This document shows positions 1 through 8,237 of a stretch of 16,826 nt of DNA, piece by piece (position 1 is the first letter of the stretch; the number at the start of each line of letters is the position of its first letter). The translations under genes and the position numbers were made by a program. The notes beneath the pieces were generated by a model, which was not told the DNA's origin, searched no databases, and saw nothing but the letters and a program-made list of their open reading frames with translations. The DNA is from Holosporales bacterium (GTDB taxonomy: Bacteria; Pseudomonadota; Alphaproteobacteria; RUG11792): NCBI GenBank assembly GCA_031266385.1, contig JAISBC010000050.1, positions 1 through 16,826 on the forward strand. Reading direction: 5' to 3'.

Positions 1-1
1 A

Positions 2-235
2 GTTACAAGCCCTAATGGACAGCAGATACCTGGACAACAATTGCCTCCTGGACAAACAGAACTTTATGGGCAACCAGCTCCTCCCTATGGTCAGGCAGTT
101 CCAGGACAGCAACCATTAGTTACAGGTCCTAATGGACAGCAGATACCTGGGCAGCAATTGCCTCCTGGCCAAACAGAACTTTATGGGCAACCAGCTCCTC
201 CTTATGGTCAGGCGGTTCCAGGGCAGCAACCATTG
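2..235 (+). repeat. 117-bp tandem repeat, two full units
   Basis: Unit 1 spans 2-118 and unit 2 spans 119-235. They differ at nine of 117 positions by eye, in eight codons, and only one codon change alters the residue (Ser AGC to Gly GGT). A third, shortened copy follows from 236. The array probably continues upstream of the window. Confidence 0.9.
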
Positions 236-400
236 GCTACAACAAGTCCTGCTGGACAACAATTGCCTCCTGGCCAAACAGAACTTTATGCTCAACCAGT
301 TCCAGGGCAGCAACCGGGAACCACAGGTCCTGATGGACAGCCGATACCTCCTAACTCGGCCTCCAATAACCACGTACTATTAAAATGTCAGTTGCTGTAG
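2..400 (+). CDS. Pro/Gln/Gly-rich tandem-repeat protein, 3' part only
   Basis: I do not recognise this protein. The reading frame is open from the first bases, so the gene starts upstream of the window; 132 residues remain, ending at TAG 398-400. It is built of 39-residue repeats containing PPGQTELYGQ, APPYGQ and PGQQP. Two full units are followed by a shortened third one lacking two short segments, then a non-repetitive tail (NSASNN...KCQLL). It has almost no hydrophobic stretches, no visible membrane segment and very high Pro, Gln and Gly, so it is probably disordered and perhaps a surface, secreted or structural protein (inference). The last seven codons overlap the 3' end of the convergent pgk gene. 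Differences between the two full units are nearly all synonymous, which argues that the protein is translated and under selection. Confidence 0.65.
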   Translation, partial: VTSPNGQQIPGQQLPPGQTELYGQPAPPYGQAVPGQQPLVTGPNGQQIPGQQLPPGQTELYGQPAPPYGQAVPGQQPLATTSPAGQQLPPGQTELYAQPVPGQQPGTTGPDGQPIPPNSASNNHVLLKCQLL

Positions 401-1591
401 CCCTGGAAGATCGAACCCAGAAACAAACTCAAGGAAGGCGCCGCCCGCCGTCGATGCAAACGACATGTCATTTTTATGAGGACCGACGGAGGCTATAGTT
501 TCTCCACCTCCGATAATCGATATTATTTCACCGCGGCGTGTCAGATCTGCGATGGACTCTGCCAAGATTTCAGTAGCTTCCCCGAAATTGGAAAATTCGA
601 AGGCTCCGATGGCTCCGTTCCATAATAATGTCTTCGATCGAGAAATTATTTCCTGAATCAACATAACCGTCTCCTTGCCGATATCGAAACAGGCTTGTCC
701 AGGAGGTATCGCCCCCAACCCGCACGATGTTCCTGGGGTTTCCAAGTTCGGCGATACCACGAGATCTATTGGCAATGTTATTTTTGCCTTGGATGATTTC
801 ATAATTTCTTCAGCCTCAGATAGGAGCTCTTTTTCAATCAAAGAAGATTGCATATCGAATCCTCGGGCGGTTAAAAATGTATTGGCCATAGCCCCAGTTA
901 TCACCAGATTATCCGCTATCTGAGACACTTTCTTTAGGACATCCATTTTCGTCGAGACTTTTGATCCACCAATTATGGCGGTGTATGGTCTTTCTATTCC
1001 CTGCAACAGCTTCGATAACCAGCGAACCTCATTTTGCAGTGAAAGTCCGGCAAAAGATGGAATATATTTCGTTATCGCGCATACGGAGGCATGCTCTCTA
1101 TGAGAAACGGAAAATGCCTCGTTTATGTATATATCCCCATAACTCGCTAAAATCTTCGCAAAATCGCTATCATTTTGTGTTTCGCCATCATAGAACCTAA
1201 GATTCTCCAGGAGGACTACTTCAGAGTCAATAACGGCAGGATTTACATCAAAAACAGATCCTTCAATAAACTGTATTTCCCTCCCTAAAACCTCAGAAAC
1301 ATCGTTTACTACTGCCGACAAAGAAAATTTACGATCGAATCTATCTTCTGGTTTCGGTCTTTTGTAATGAGAAATCAGGACAACTCTCAGGCCAAGATCT
1401 AGGACGGCCTCGACGGTATCTTTCATGGCATAGACCCTGGAAAGATCTCGAACCGATGATGGGAGGTTAAGATCACATCTGACGATACAGCTCCTAGCCC
1501 CGGGAGTATCTCTTACAAACTTCCTAAAATCCTCGAAAGTCCTGAATTTCAATTTAAAACCTTTGGAATGTAGTGGGCATATTGCCAACAT
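380..1591 (-). CDS. pgk: phosphoglycerate kinase
   Basis: Cytosolic glycolytic enzyme that transfers phosphate between 1,3-bisphosphoglycerate and ADP. The 403-residue length is normal. Visible family motifs are RCDLNLP (38-44), SHYKRPK (74-80), ENLRF (129-133), EAFSVSHREHAS (158-169), GGSKVSTK (208-215), WNGAIGAFE (324-332), GGGET (361-365) and STAGGA (380-385). The last is typical of alphaproteobacterial enzymes. Several normally fixed positions differ: Gly to Lys at 77, Pro to Ala at 327, and Asp to Glu at 364, where the Asp normally helps bind Mg-nucleotide. The ATG at 1591 has no clear ribosome binding site. A TTG at 1552, preceded by AAAGG seven bases upstream, would give a conventional MKFRTF start. 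It lies 12 bp after the DedA gene, probably in the same transcript, and converges with the repeat-protein gene. Confidence 0.95.
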   Translation of the reverse strand: MLAICPLHSKGFKLKFRTFEDFRKFVRDTPGARSCIVRCDLNLPSSVRDLSRVYAMKDTVEAVLDLGLRVVLISHYKRPKPEDRFDRKFSLSAVVNDVSEVLGREIQFIEGSVFDVNPAVIDSEVVLLENLRFYDGETQNDSDFAKILASYGDIYINEAFSVSHREHASVCAITKYIPSFAGLSLQNEVRWLSKLLQGIERPYTAIIGGSKVSTKMDVLKKVSQIADNLVITGAMANTFLTARGFDMQSSLIEKELLSEAEEIMKSSKAKITLPIDLVVSPNLETPGTSCGLGAIPPGQACFDIGKETVMLIQEIISRSKTLLWNGAIGAFEFSNFGEATEILAESIADLTRRGEIISIIGGGETIASVGPHKNDMSFASTAGGAFLEFVSGFDLPGLQQLTF

Positions 1592-1603
1592 AATACTATA
1601 AAT

Positions 1604-2182
1604 CTAATCAGAATTTTTGGCCTTCTTTATCTTCATCGCCATAAAAATTCCGAACCCCAGCAGGGCAATTATTCCAGAAACGGCTATCACCGCTGGCATC
1701 GTATCGAAAGTTCCGTCAGCAAATACATCGGCCACGACGTAACCTATAAAACATCCCAGAAATGCCCAGCAAAATCCAGATAAGATGTTATATCCAACGA
1801 ATCTGGGTGGATTAATTTTGGCGGCCCCAATTATAATGGGGCTAATAGTACGTATTCCATATATAAAACGAAATGCAAATATAAAAAATATATCCATCTT
1901 ATTTAAAAGCGAAAAAACTTTTTCTCTCGCAGATCGTAATTTTGGGAATCGATGAATAAGCCAGTCAGTCCCGGTTTTGTATCCAACAAAAAATAGAATC
2001 TGATCGACGAAAACGGTAGTCGTGAAGGCTATCGCAAATATCTTATAGATCGATAAATATCCACCGGCCGCGAAGGCGCTGGCCGTCAGTAATATCACCT
2101 CCCCCTCGACGATCGACCCTAAAAAAACGGCCAGATAGCCCCAATCTTTTACGAACCCAGAAACCAGAGAGAAATCAAACAT
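1604..2182 (-). CDS. DedA-family inner membrane protein
   Basis: A 192-residue polytopic membrane protein of the DedA/SNARE-associated (VTT) family. These are inner-membrane proteins linked to membrane homeostasis, proton-dependent transport and, in some members, lipid carrier flipping. The N-terminal part has GSIVEGEVILLTASAFAAGG, with the acidic residue expected in the re-entrant loop. The middle has FRFIYGIRTISPIIIGAA, matching the family pattern of Arg, Gly and Pro around residues 105-120. Two hydrophobic segments near the C-terminus precede a basic tail (KIKKAKNSD). It begins 3 bp after psd with an AGGAA sequence just upstream of the ATG, so it is probably translationally coupled to psd. 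The specific substrate cannot be told from sequence. Confidence 0.88.
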   Translation of the reverse strand: MFDFSLVSGFVKDWGYLAVFLGSIVEGEVILLTASAFAAGGYLSIYKIFAIAFTTTVFVDQILFFVGYKTGTDWLIHRFPKLRSAREKVFSLLNKMDIFFIFAFRFIYGIRTISPIIIGAAKINPPRFVGYNILSGFCWAFLGCFIGYVVADVFADGTFDTMPAVIAVSGIIALLGFGIFMAMKIKKAKNSD

Positions 2183-2185
2183 TTC

Positions 2186-2908
2186 CTATACGATAGACCC
2201 TTCCCGAGGAATGTCAGAATTCGACAAGATATCGGCCAAAACCGTCTCTCCACCAATCATCGTCTGCCCACTGCAGACCTGAGGAGCTATTCCAACCGGA
2301 AGCCAAATATCAACCCTACTCCCGAATCTAATGATGCCAAAAATCTTCCCCTTCGATACATCCTGTCCATCATGAGCATCGCATACGATCCTCCTCCCAA
2401 TCATTCCAGCAATCTGAGATACGGCCATCAATCTCGATGGATCTCCATCCATTTCGATTATCAATGTATTTTTTTCATTGAAAATACTAGCCTTCTCCAG
2501 GGCGGCATTCAGAAAGGAGCCAGGGCTGTAAATAATATTCCTTATCTTGCCGGTAGTCGGTAATCTATTTATATGCACATTGAAAAGACTCAAAAATATG
2601 CTAATTCTGTATCTTTTCTCATCTCCAAGTCCCAATTCGTCAGGAGGAACTTCAAAATTAATTGCGCAAACGGTACCGTCGGCTGGGCTAACTATGAGGT
2701 TGTCATCAATTGGCACAGACCTCCTCGGATTCCTAAAGAAGAAAATGCAAAAAAATGTGAGAATCGCACAAATCCACGCCAGAGGGACAATAAACATCGA
2801 GAAAAGCAAGGTAGCAGCCGCAGCTATACCAATAAATCGAAAACCATCTTTATGAATAGAAAAATCAAGCCCTGGGAAATTCATCCAATAACCAGTATGA
2901 AAGAGCAT
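2186..2908 (-). CDS. psd: phosphatidylserine decarboxylase proenzyme (short type)
   Basis: Converts phosphatidylserine to phosphatidylethanolamine at the inner membrane. The protein is 240 residues, the length of the short Psd type common in alphaproteobacteria. A hydrophobic region at about 24-58 is followed by SPADG (74-78) and NVHINRLP (110-117). FGSRVD contains the Gly196-Ser197 self-cleavage site, which generates the pyruvoyl group. Asp77, His112 and Ser197 are the probable self-processing residues, by analogy with the family. The start ATG at 2908 has only a weak ribosome binding site. No pssA is adjacent, although the two genes are often neighbours. It lies between the AI-2E permease and the DedA gene, three membrane-related genes in a row. 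Confidence 0.95.
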   Translation of the reverse strand: MLFHTGYWMNFPGLDFSIHKDGFRFIGIAAAATLLFSMFIVPLAWICAILTFFCIFFFRNPRRSVPIDDNLIVSPADGTVCAINFEVPPDELGLGDEKRYRISIFLSLFNVHINRLPTTGKIRNIIYSPGSFLNAALEKASIFNEKNTLIIEMDGDPSRLMAVSQIAGMIGRRIVCDAHDGQDVSKGKIFGIIRFGSRVDIWLPVGIAPQVCSGQTMIGGETVLADILSNSDIPREGSIV

Positions 2909-2926
2909 CAGACCCAGTCAGATTCT

Positions 2927-2956
2927 ATCATATACAATTTTGCTAATGCTACCCAA
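2927..2956 (-). promoter_or_regulatory. possible sigma70-type promoter for psd
   Basis: On the minus strand, TTGGGT (2951-2956) and TATGAT (2927-2932) are separated by 18 bp, immediately before psd and touching the stop codon of the permease gene. It would give a leader of about a dozen bases. The -35 match is weak, so this is a suggestion only. Confidence 0.3.
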
Positions 2957-4024
2957 TTATACTTTCTTCACCAATTCCTTGCAGATCGTAGATAAAATGA
3001 CCGCGACTGGAATCGAAATAAATATACCAGCGGCTCCCAGGACAGAAATTGCAGCACAAATTGAAAATAAGAGCCACACAGGCTGAATGCCAACACTCTT
3101 CCCGATCAATTTCGGAGTCATTATATTCGAATCCAATAGTGGAACAACCGTATAGAGACAACACATTAAAATGTACTGATGAATCGATGAAAAATCATCG
3201 ATCGCCATCACGAGGGTCATCGAGAATCCAAAGACTGGACCGAAGAATGGTGCGAATGATAAAAATCCAGAAAGTATACCGCAAATGACATATTCACTTA
3301 ATCCCAGAAAAAATAAACCAGTCGAGTATACGACGGTTAATATACAGCACACCGCAAACTGCCCTCTTACATATGCTCCGAGATTCGTATTGATTCGACT
3401 CAGCGCCATCATCACCGTCTCCGATGCTATTTTTTTTAAAATCGATTGAACGGAAACGGTTATTTTGTCCCAGTCTCTGAGGAGGTGAAACACTATTATC
3501 GGAATCATGATGGCAAAAATCACCGAATGAAACATCGCCATACTAGTATCGATTATATGGACTATATAGCTGGGCCACGCCGCGGTTACTTCGCTAATAT
3601 AATTTTGTAGGCTGGTTTCGATGTCGAATTGTCTATCTACCCCAACCAAGGCAAAAGCATTCGAAAGAAACGAATTAACCGAATTTGGCAGTGAATGTAG
3701 CAAGACCGGGAGTTTTTGAACGATAATTACAGTCGAATTTTTGAGGACTGGAATGAAAAATATGACAAATAGTCCAAAAAATGCGACCAGAATAACGACG
3801 ACAATCCCGGAGGCCGCCGAGAAAGATATTTTCAATATCCTATAGAGATAACGAGTCGGAACATGAAGGGCATAGGCCAGAATCAATGATACCAAAAACG
3901 GAACGACCCATTTCCCCATCGCATATAGCAGGCCGAGGGCAATGGCCAGTATTGCCGCGATCCAAAAAGCCCTCACCCTTGATGATCCTGAGTGTGGGGT
4001 TTTTGGAGGGAGTCTATTCATCAT
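2957..4024 (-). CDS. AI-2E/PerM family transporter (permease)
   Basis: A polytopic membrane protein of the AI-2 exporter (PerM/TqsA/YhhT) family, with about 355 residues from the ATG at 4024. Paired N-terminal hydrophobic segments (AFWIAAILAIALGLLYAMG and the segment from about residue 65) are followed by a soluble region. After it come several further membrane segments, including a Gly/Pro-rich one (ILSGFLSFAPFFGPVFGF) and the characteristic DSNIMTPKLIGKSVGIQP stretch. Family members export diverse small molecules, and autoinducer-2 export should not be assumed. The frame stays open to a TTG at 4084, giving 20 more residues, but that TTG has no clear ribosome binding site, so I prefer the double ATG at 4024/4021. 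It follows rpoC closely and is probably reached by read-through from it. Confidence 0.88.
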   Translation of the reverse strand: MMNRLPPKTPHSGSSRVRAFWIAAILAIALGLLYAMGKWVVPFLVSLILAYALHVPTRYLYRILKISFSAASGIVVVILVAFFGLFVIFFIPVLKNSTVIIVQKLPVLLHSLPNSVNSFLSNAFALVGVDRQFDIETSLQNYISEVTAAWPSYIVHIIDTSMAMFHSVIFAIMIPIIVFHLLRDWDKITVSVQSILKKIASETVMMALSRINTNLGAYVRGQFAVCCILTVVYSTGLFFLGLSEYVICGILSGFLSFAPFFGPVFGFSMTLVMAIDDFSSIHQYILMCCLYTVVPLLDSNIMTPKLIGKSVGIQPVWLLFSICAAISVLGAAGIFISIPVAVILSTICKELVKKV

Positions 4025-4110
4025 AAAATTAATTCCGGACAGAATACCAGATCCCGAAAAGTACAGAGGAAATTGTACACTCAAATAAACTCAAAGTGGC
4101 CAGAAAATTT

Positions 4111-7100
4111 CTACGATGCCTTTTCGCGCAGCTTTTCAGCCTTCCATTCCCTGGCGACTCCTCCGGTTCCGGCCGGCATCAATCTCCCCACGATAACATT
4201 TTCTTTGAGGCCGACGAGATAATCGACCTTCCCTGATATCGCGGCCTCAGTTAATACTCTCGTCGTCTCTTGGAAGGAGGCGGCCGAAATGAAGGATTTG
4301 GTACGCAATGATGCCCTGGTAATCCCCTGCAAAATTGGAATCGCAACGATCGGTCGACGCCCACTCCTCAGTAAATCGGCATTTACGATCGCCAAATCCT
4401 CTTTATCTATCTCATCACCGACTATAAACGTCGAATCACCGGAATCCTTGATTTCTCGTTTCTGTAGCATTTGTCTTACAATAATTTCGATATGTTTATC
4501 ATTTATGGGAACCCCCTGAAGTCTGTAGACTCTTTGAACTTCATCGACGATGTACATCGTCATCTCCTCGATTCCCAAAATACGTAACATATCTTGTAAT
4601 ACGATGTTTCCGTCGACGATTACATCTCCCTTCTTAATATAATCCCACTCGCGAACTAAAACGGATCGCCCTTTCGGAGCGAGATACTCAACCGGTTTCA
4701 AGCTATTATCGTCGGGTACTATGATAATTCGCCGCTTCATTCTGTGGTCCTTACCGAATTCCACTTGTCCATCGACGTCAGATATCACGGCTGGATTCTT
4801 GGGCATCCTGGCCTCAAAGAGCTCAGAAATCCTGGGCAAACCTCCAGTAATATCCCTCGTCTTTATAACATCCTTCGGAATTTTAGCGATTATATCACCG
4901 GCCACTATTTCATCGCCGTCATTAACATTTATGATTGAATCGATCGAAAGAAAATATCTAGCCTCAACTTTATTCGATAACATGATCGGTTTCCCGGCTT
5001 CATCAGCCAACAAAATCGTTGGCCTAAAATTGGTCGTACTAGAAGCCTGTTTCCAGTCTATGACGACCTTACTCGATATTCCGGTCGCCTCATCAATGAC
5101 CTCTCTTATCGACTGCTCCTCTATCAAATCGATGAACTTAGCGAAACCGCTGACCTCGCAGACGACGGGAGTCGTATATGGATCCCATTCAGCAATAATT
5201 TGCCCAATTTTGACTGCATCTCCGGCCTTTACTTTCAATTTTGCGCCATATGGAATTTTATGAACTATCCTCTCTCGCCCATTACCATCAACCAGAGCTA
5301 TCTCAGCCTTTCGGGATAAAACTACTGTATCTCCCGAACCGCTTACTGCAAACGTAACATTCTTGAAGGCAACTTGTGCCTCCATGGAGGATTCGATATT
5401 AGAACGCTCAGTACTCTTCTGGGCGGCTCCTCCGATATGGAATGTTCTCATCGTAAGCTGAGTACCAGGCTCTCCGATCGACTGAGCAGCGATAACTCCA
5501 ATCGATTCTCCGATGCTAACGATTGTTCCTCGTGCGAGGTCTCTTCCGTAACACTTCGTACAGATTCCTCGCTTGCTTTCACATGTCACGGCCGATCTTA
5601 CCCATACTTCATCAATTCCAGCCTCGATTATTTCGTCGACCTTATACTCATCGATAAAACCATTCTTAGCCACTATCAAGGCCCCAGAATTTGGGTTAAT
5701 AATATCCTTCGATGCAAATCTTCCGAGGATCCTCTCCTTAATGGAAATCACGGTCGTTAATCCATCATAAATTGGCTTCATCAGCAAACCATTCGTCGTC
5801 CCACAATCATCCTCAGAAACGACACAATCGTTAGCCACATCGACGAGTCTCCTCGTCAGATATCCGGAGTTAGCCGTCTTGAGGGCGGTATCGGTTAATC
5901 CCTTTCGGCTACCATGAGTCGATAGGAAGTATTCAAGCACTGATAATCCTTCCTTAAAGTTAGAAACAATCGGAGTTTCGATGATTTCTCCCGTTGGTTT
6001 CGTCATCAATCCCCTCATACCGGCAGACTGTTTTAATTGAGCAACCGAACCCCTCGCCTTAGAATGCACCATCATATAGACCGAATTCGGCTGACAACCA
6101 GGCTCTGTATAAGCAACAGACTTCATTAATTCTTCAGCAATTCTGTCACCACACTTATCCCATGCATCGACGACTTTGTTATATTTTTCACCCTGAGTTA
6201 TAAATCCATCGAGATACTGCTGCTCGAATTCACCAACTATTTTTTCGGTTTCGGCGACGAGAGTCTTCTTCGCCTCTGGAATGACCAAATCATCCTTCCC
6301 ATACGAAATACCGGATTTCGTCATATACTTAAACCCGACCTCCATTATATGGTCGACGAAAATGGCGGTCGCCTTCTGGCCACAATGAAAGTATATCTCA
6401 TCGACCAGCGTCCCAACGTCCGCCGAGGTCAACACCTTATTGATGAGATCGAAACTTATTTTGTGATGTTTGGGCAGATTCTGAGAAAAAATGACTCTAC
6501 CCGGTGTCGTTTCAATCAATTTATTTTCAAAAGTTCCGTCTTCCTTATAATATGGAACCCTCGTCCTGATCTTCGTATGATATGTCACGACCTTTTCCTC
6601 GATGGCATACATAATCTCACTGAGATCCGATAGGCAAATATCCTCGTTCTGCAATCCTTCGACCAACATCGTTAGGTAATAGACTCCCAGGACAATGTCT
6701 TTAGAAGGAACGACGATTGGCTTTCCATTCGATGGGCTTAGGATGTTGTTTGTTGATAACATCAATATTCTGGCCTCAAGCTGAGCCTCGATGGATAACG
6801 GAACGTGGACGGCCATTTGGTCACCGTCGAAGTCTGCGTTAAAGGCCGTGCAGACCAGGGGATGAAGCTGAATCGCTTTCCCTTCGATTAAAACGGGTTC
6901 GAAGGCCTGAATACTAAGGCGATGAAGGGTCGGTGCTCTGTTCAGCAAAACTGGATGTTCGCGAATAACTTCTTCCAAAATGTCCCAGACTTCCGGTCTA
7001 TCTCGTTCGATTAGTCTTTTCGCCGACTTCAGAGTACTGGCCAATCCATATTTTTCAAGTTTCGCATAGACGAAAGGTCTAAACAGTTCGAGGGCCATTT

Positions 7101-8232
7101 GCTTCGGTAACCCGCATTGATGAAGCTTCAGCTCTGGCCCGACGATGATAACCGACCTTCCGGAGTAATCGACTCTCTTTCCCAGCAAGTTCTGGCGAAA
7201 TCGCCCCTGTTTTCCCTTCAACATATCTGCCAAAGATTTGAGGGGGCGCTTATTACCTCCAACACTGGCCTTAACTCCCTTCCTCTTATTATCGAACAGA
7301 GAATCAACCGATTCTTGCAGCATTCGCTTTTCATTTCGAACGATAATATCAGGGGCTTTCAGTTCTAGCAGCCTCTTCAGCCTATTATTCCTGTTGATGA
7401 CGCGGCGGTATAAATCATTCAAATCACTCGTCGCAAATCGACCACCTTCTAGTGGGACGAGAGGTCTGAGCTCCGGTGGAATGACCGGTAGAACGGTCAT
7501 GACGAGTTGATCCGGACGCGATCCAGTCTTAAGGAAGGCCGATAGAATTTTTAGTCTTTTAACTATTTTTTTCTTCCGAATATCGACGACGCCCGTCTCG
7601 AGTTCCTGTTTTAATTTCGCAGTTTCTTCTTCAAGATTAACGGATGCTAGCATATCTCGAATCGCCTCGGCCCCTATGTTGACGGTAAATGCATCTTCTC
7701 CGTATTTGTCTAGGGCCAACTGATATTCTTCTTCCGTTATAGATTCGAATTGACCGAAATGGCTAAAACCAGGCTCGAGGACAACATATCTCTCGAAATA
7801 TAGGATCCTTTCCAGTTCCTTCACTCCGCGATCTAGAATCATGGAAATCCTACTTGGAATTGATTTCATAAACCAAACATGAACGACGGGGGCGGCCAAT
7901 TCGATGTGCCCCATTCTTTCCCGCCGAACCCTACTGAGGGTTACCTCGACTCCGCACTTCTCGCATATCGTCCCCTTGTATTTCATCCGCTTATATCGGC
8001 CGCAATTACACTCATAATCCTTTATCGGGCCAAAAATTCTCGAACAAAATAATCCATCACGCTCTGGTTTAAACGTTCTGTAATTGATCGTTTCCGGCTT
8101 CTTTACTTCTCCGTAAGACCATGAACGTATTTCATCTGGACTCGCTATCGAGATCCTCATTACATCGAAATCTTTAGCGATACTATCCCCGGTCTCAGGC
8201 CTGAAGTTTTTCTTTAATCCCATTTTTGCCAT
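4111..8232 (-). CDS. rpoC: DNA-directed RNA polymerase subunit beta'
   Basis: Largest subunit of RNA polymerase, carrying the catalytic Mg2+ site. It is about 1373 residues, a normal alphaproteobacterial length. Counting from the GTG at 8235, the N-terminal zinc site is C76, C78, C91 and C94, the active-site motif NADFDGDQ is at 466-473, and the second zinc site combines the Cys of DDCGTTNG with CESKRGICTKC (around 885). The start is uncertain: GTG 8235, ATG 8232 and ATG 8223 are all in frame. AGGAG at 8235-8239 lies 2 bp from ATG 8232 and 11 bp from ATG 8223, and neither spacing is ideal. rpoB ends just upstream. The downstream neighbour is an AI-2E permease instead of the frequent rpsL-rpsG-fusA set. 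Confidence 0.98.
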   Translation of the reverse strand: MAKMGLKKNFRPETGDSIAKDFDVMRISIASPDEIRSWSYGEVKKPETINYRTFKPERDGLFCSRIFGPIKDYECNCGRYKRMKYKGTICEKCGVEVTLSRVRRERMGHIELAAPVVHVWFMKSIPSRISMILDRGVKELERILYFERYVVLEPGFSHFGQFESITEEEYQLALDKYGEDAFTVNIGAEAIRDMLASVNLEEETAKLKQELETGVVDIRKKKIVKRLKILSAFLKTGSRPDQLVMTVLPVIPPELRPLVPLEGGRFATSDLNDLYRRVINRNNRLKRLLELKAPDIIVRNEKRMLQESVDSLFDNKRKGVKASVGGNKRPLKSLADMLKGKQGRFRQNLLGKRVDYSGRSVIIVGPELKLHQCGLPKQMALELFRPFVYAKLEKYGLASTLKSAKRLIERDRPEVWDILEEVIREHPVLLNRAPTLHRLSIQAFEPVLIEGKAIQLHPLVCTAFNADFDGDQMAVHVPLSIEAQLEARILMLSTNNILSPSNGKPIVVPSKDIVLGVYYLTMLVEGLQNEDICLSDLSEIMYAIEEKVVTYHTKIRTRVPYYKEDGTFENKLIETTPGRVIFSQNLPKHHKISFDLINKVLTSADVGTLVDEIYFHCGQKATAIFVDHIMEVGFKYMTKSGISYGKDDLVIPEAKKTLVAETEKIVGEFEQQYLDGFITQGEKYNKVVDAWDKCGDRIAEELMKSVAYTEPGCQPNSVYMMVHSKARGSVAQLKQSAGMRGLMTKPTGEIIETPIVSNFKEGLSVLEYFLSTHGSRKGLTDTALKTANSGYLTRRLVDVANDCVVSEDDCGTTNGLLMKPIYDGLTTVISIKERILGRFASKDIINPNSGALIVAKNGFIDEYKVDEIIEAGIDEVWVRSAVTCESKRGICTKCYGRDLARGTIVSIGESIGVIAAQSIGEPGTQLTMRTFHIGGAAQKSTERSNIESSMEAQVAFKNVTFAVSGSGDTVVLSRKAEIALVDGNGRERIVHKIPYGAKLKVKAGDAVKIGQIIAEWDPYTTPVVCEVSGFAKFIDLIEEQSIREVIDEATGISSKVVIDWKQASSTTNFRPTILLADEAGKPIMLSNKVEARYFLSIDSIINVNDGDEIVAGDIIAKIPKDVIKTRDITGGLPRISELFEARMPKNPAVISDVDGQVEFGKDHRMKRRIIIVPDDNSLKPVEYLAPKGRSVLVREWDYIKKGDVIVDGNIVLQDMLRILGIEEMTMYIVDEVQRVYRLQGVPINDKHIEIIVRQMLQKREIKDSGDSTFIVGDEIDKEDLAIVNADLLRSGRRPIVAIPILQGITRASLRTKSFISAASFQETTRVLTEAAISGKVDYLVGLKENVIVGRLMPAGTGGVAREWKAEKLREKAS

Positions 8233-8237
8233 CACTC

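Noticed and set aside
2..330. CRISPR array in the left-end repeats
   Set aside because: The repeats are contiguous 117-bp coding units without unique spacers and keep an open frame.
2573..2995. 140-codon open frame on the + strand
   Set aside because: Antisense to psd and the end of the permease gene, strongly basic and low in structure, with no support.
4721..5263. 180-codon open frame on the + strand
   Set aside because: It lies entirely antisense to conserved rpoC, shows no family signature, and its openness follows from rpoC codon bias.
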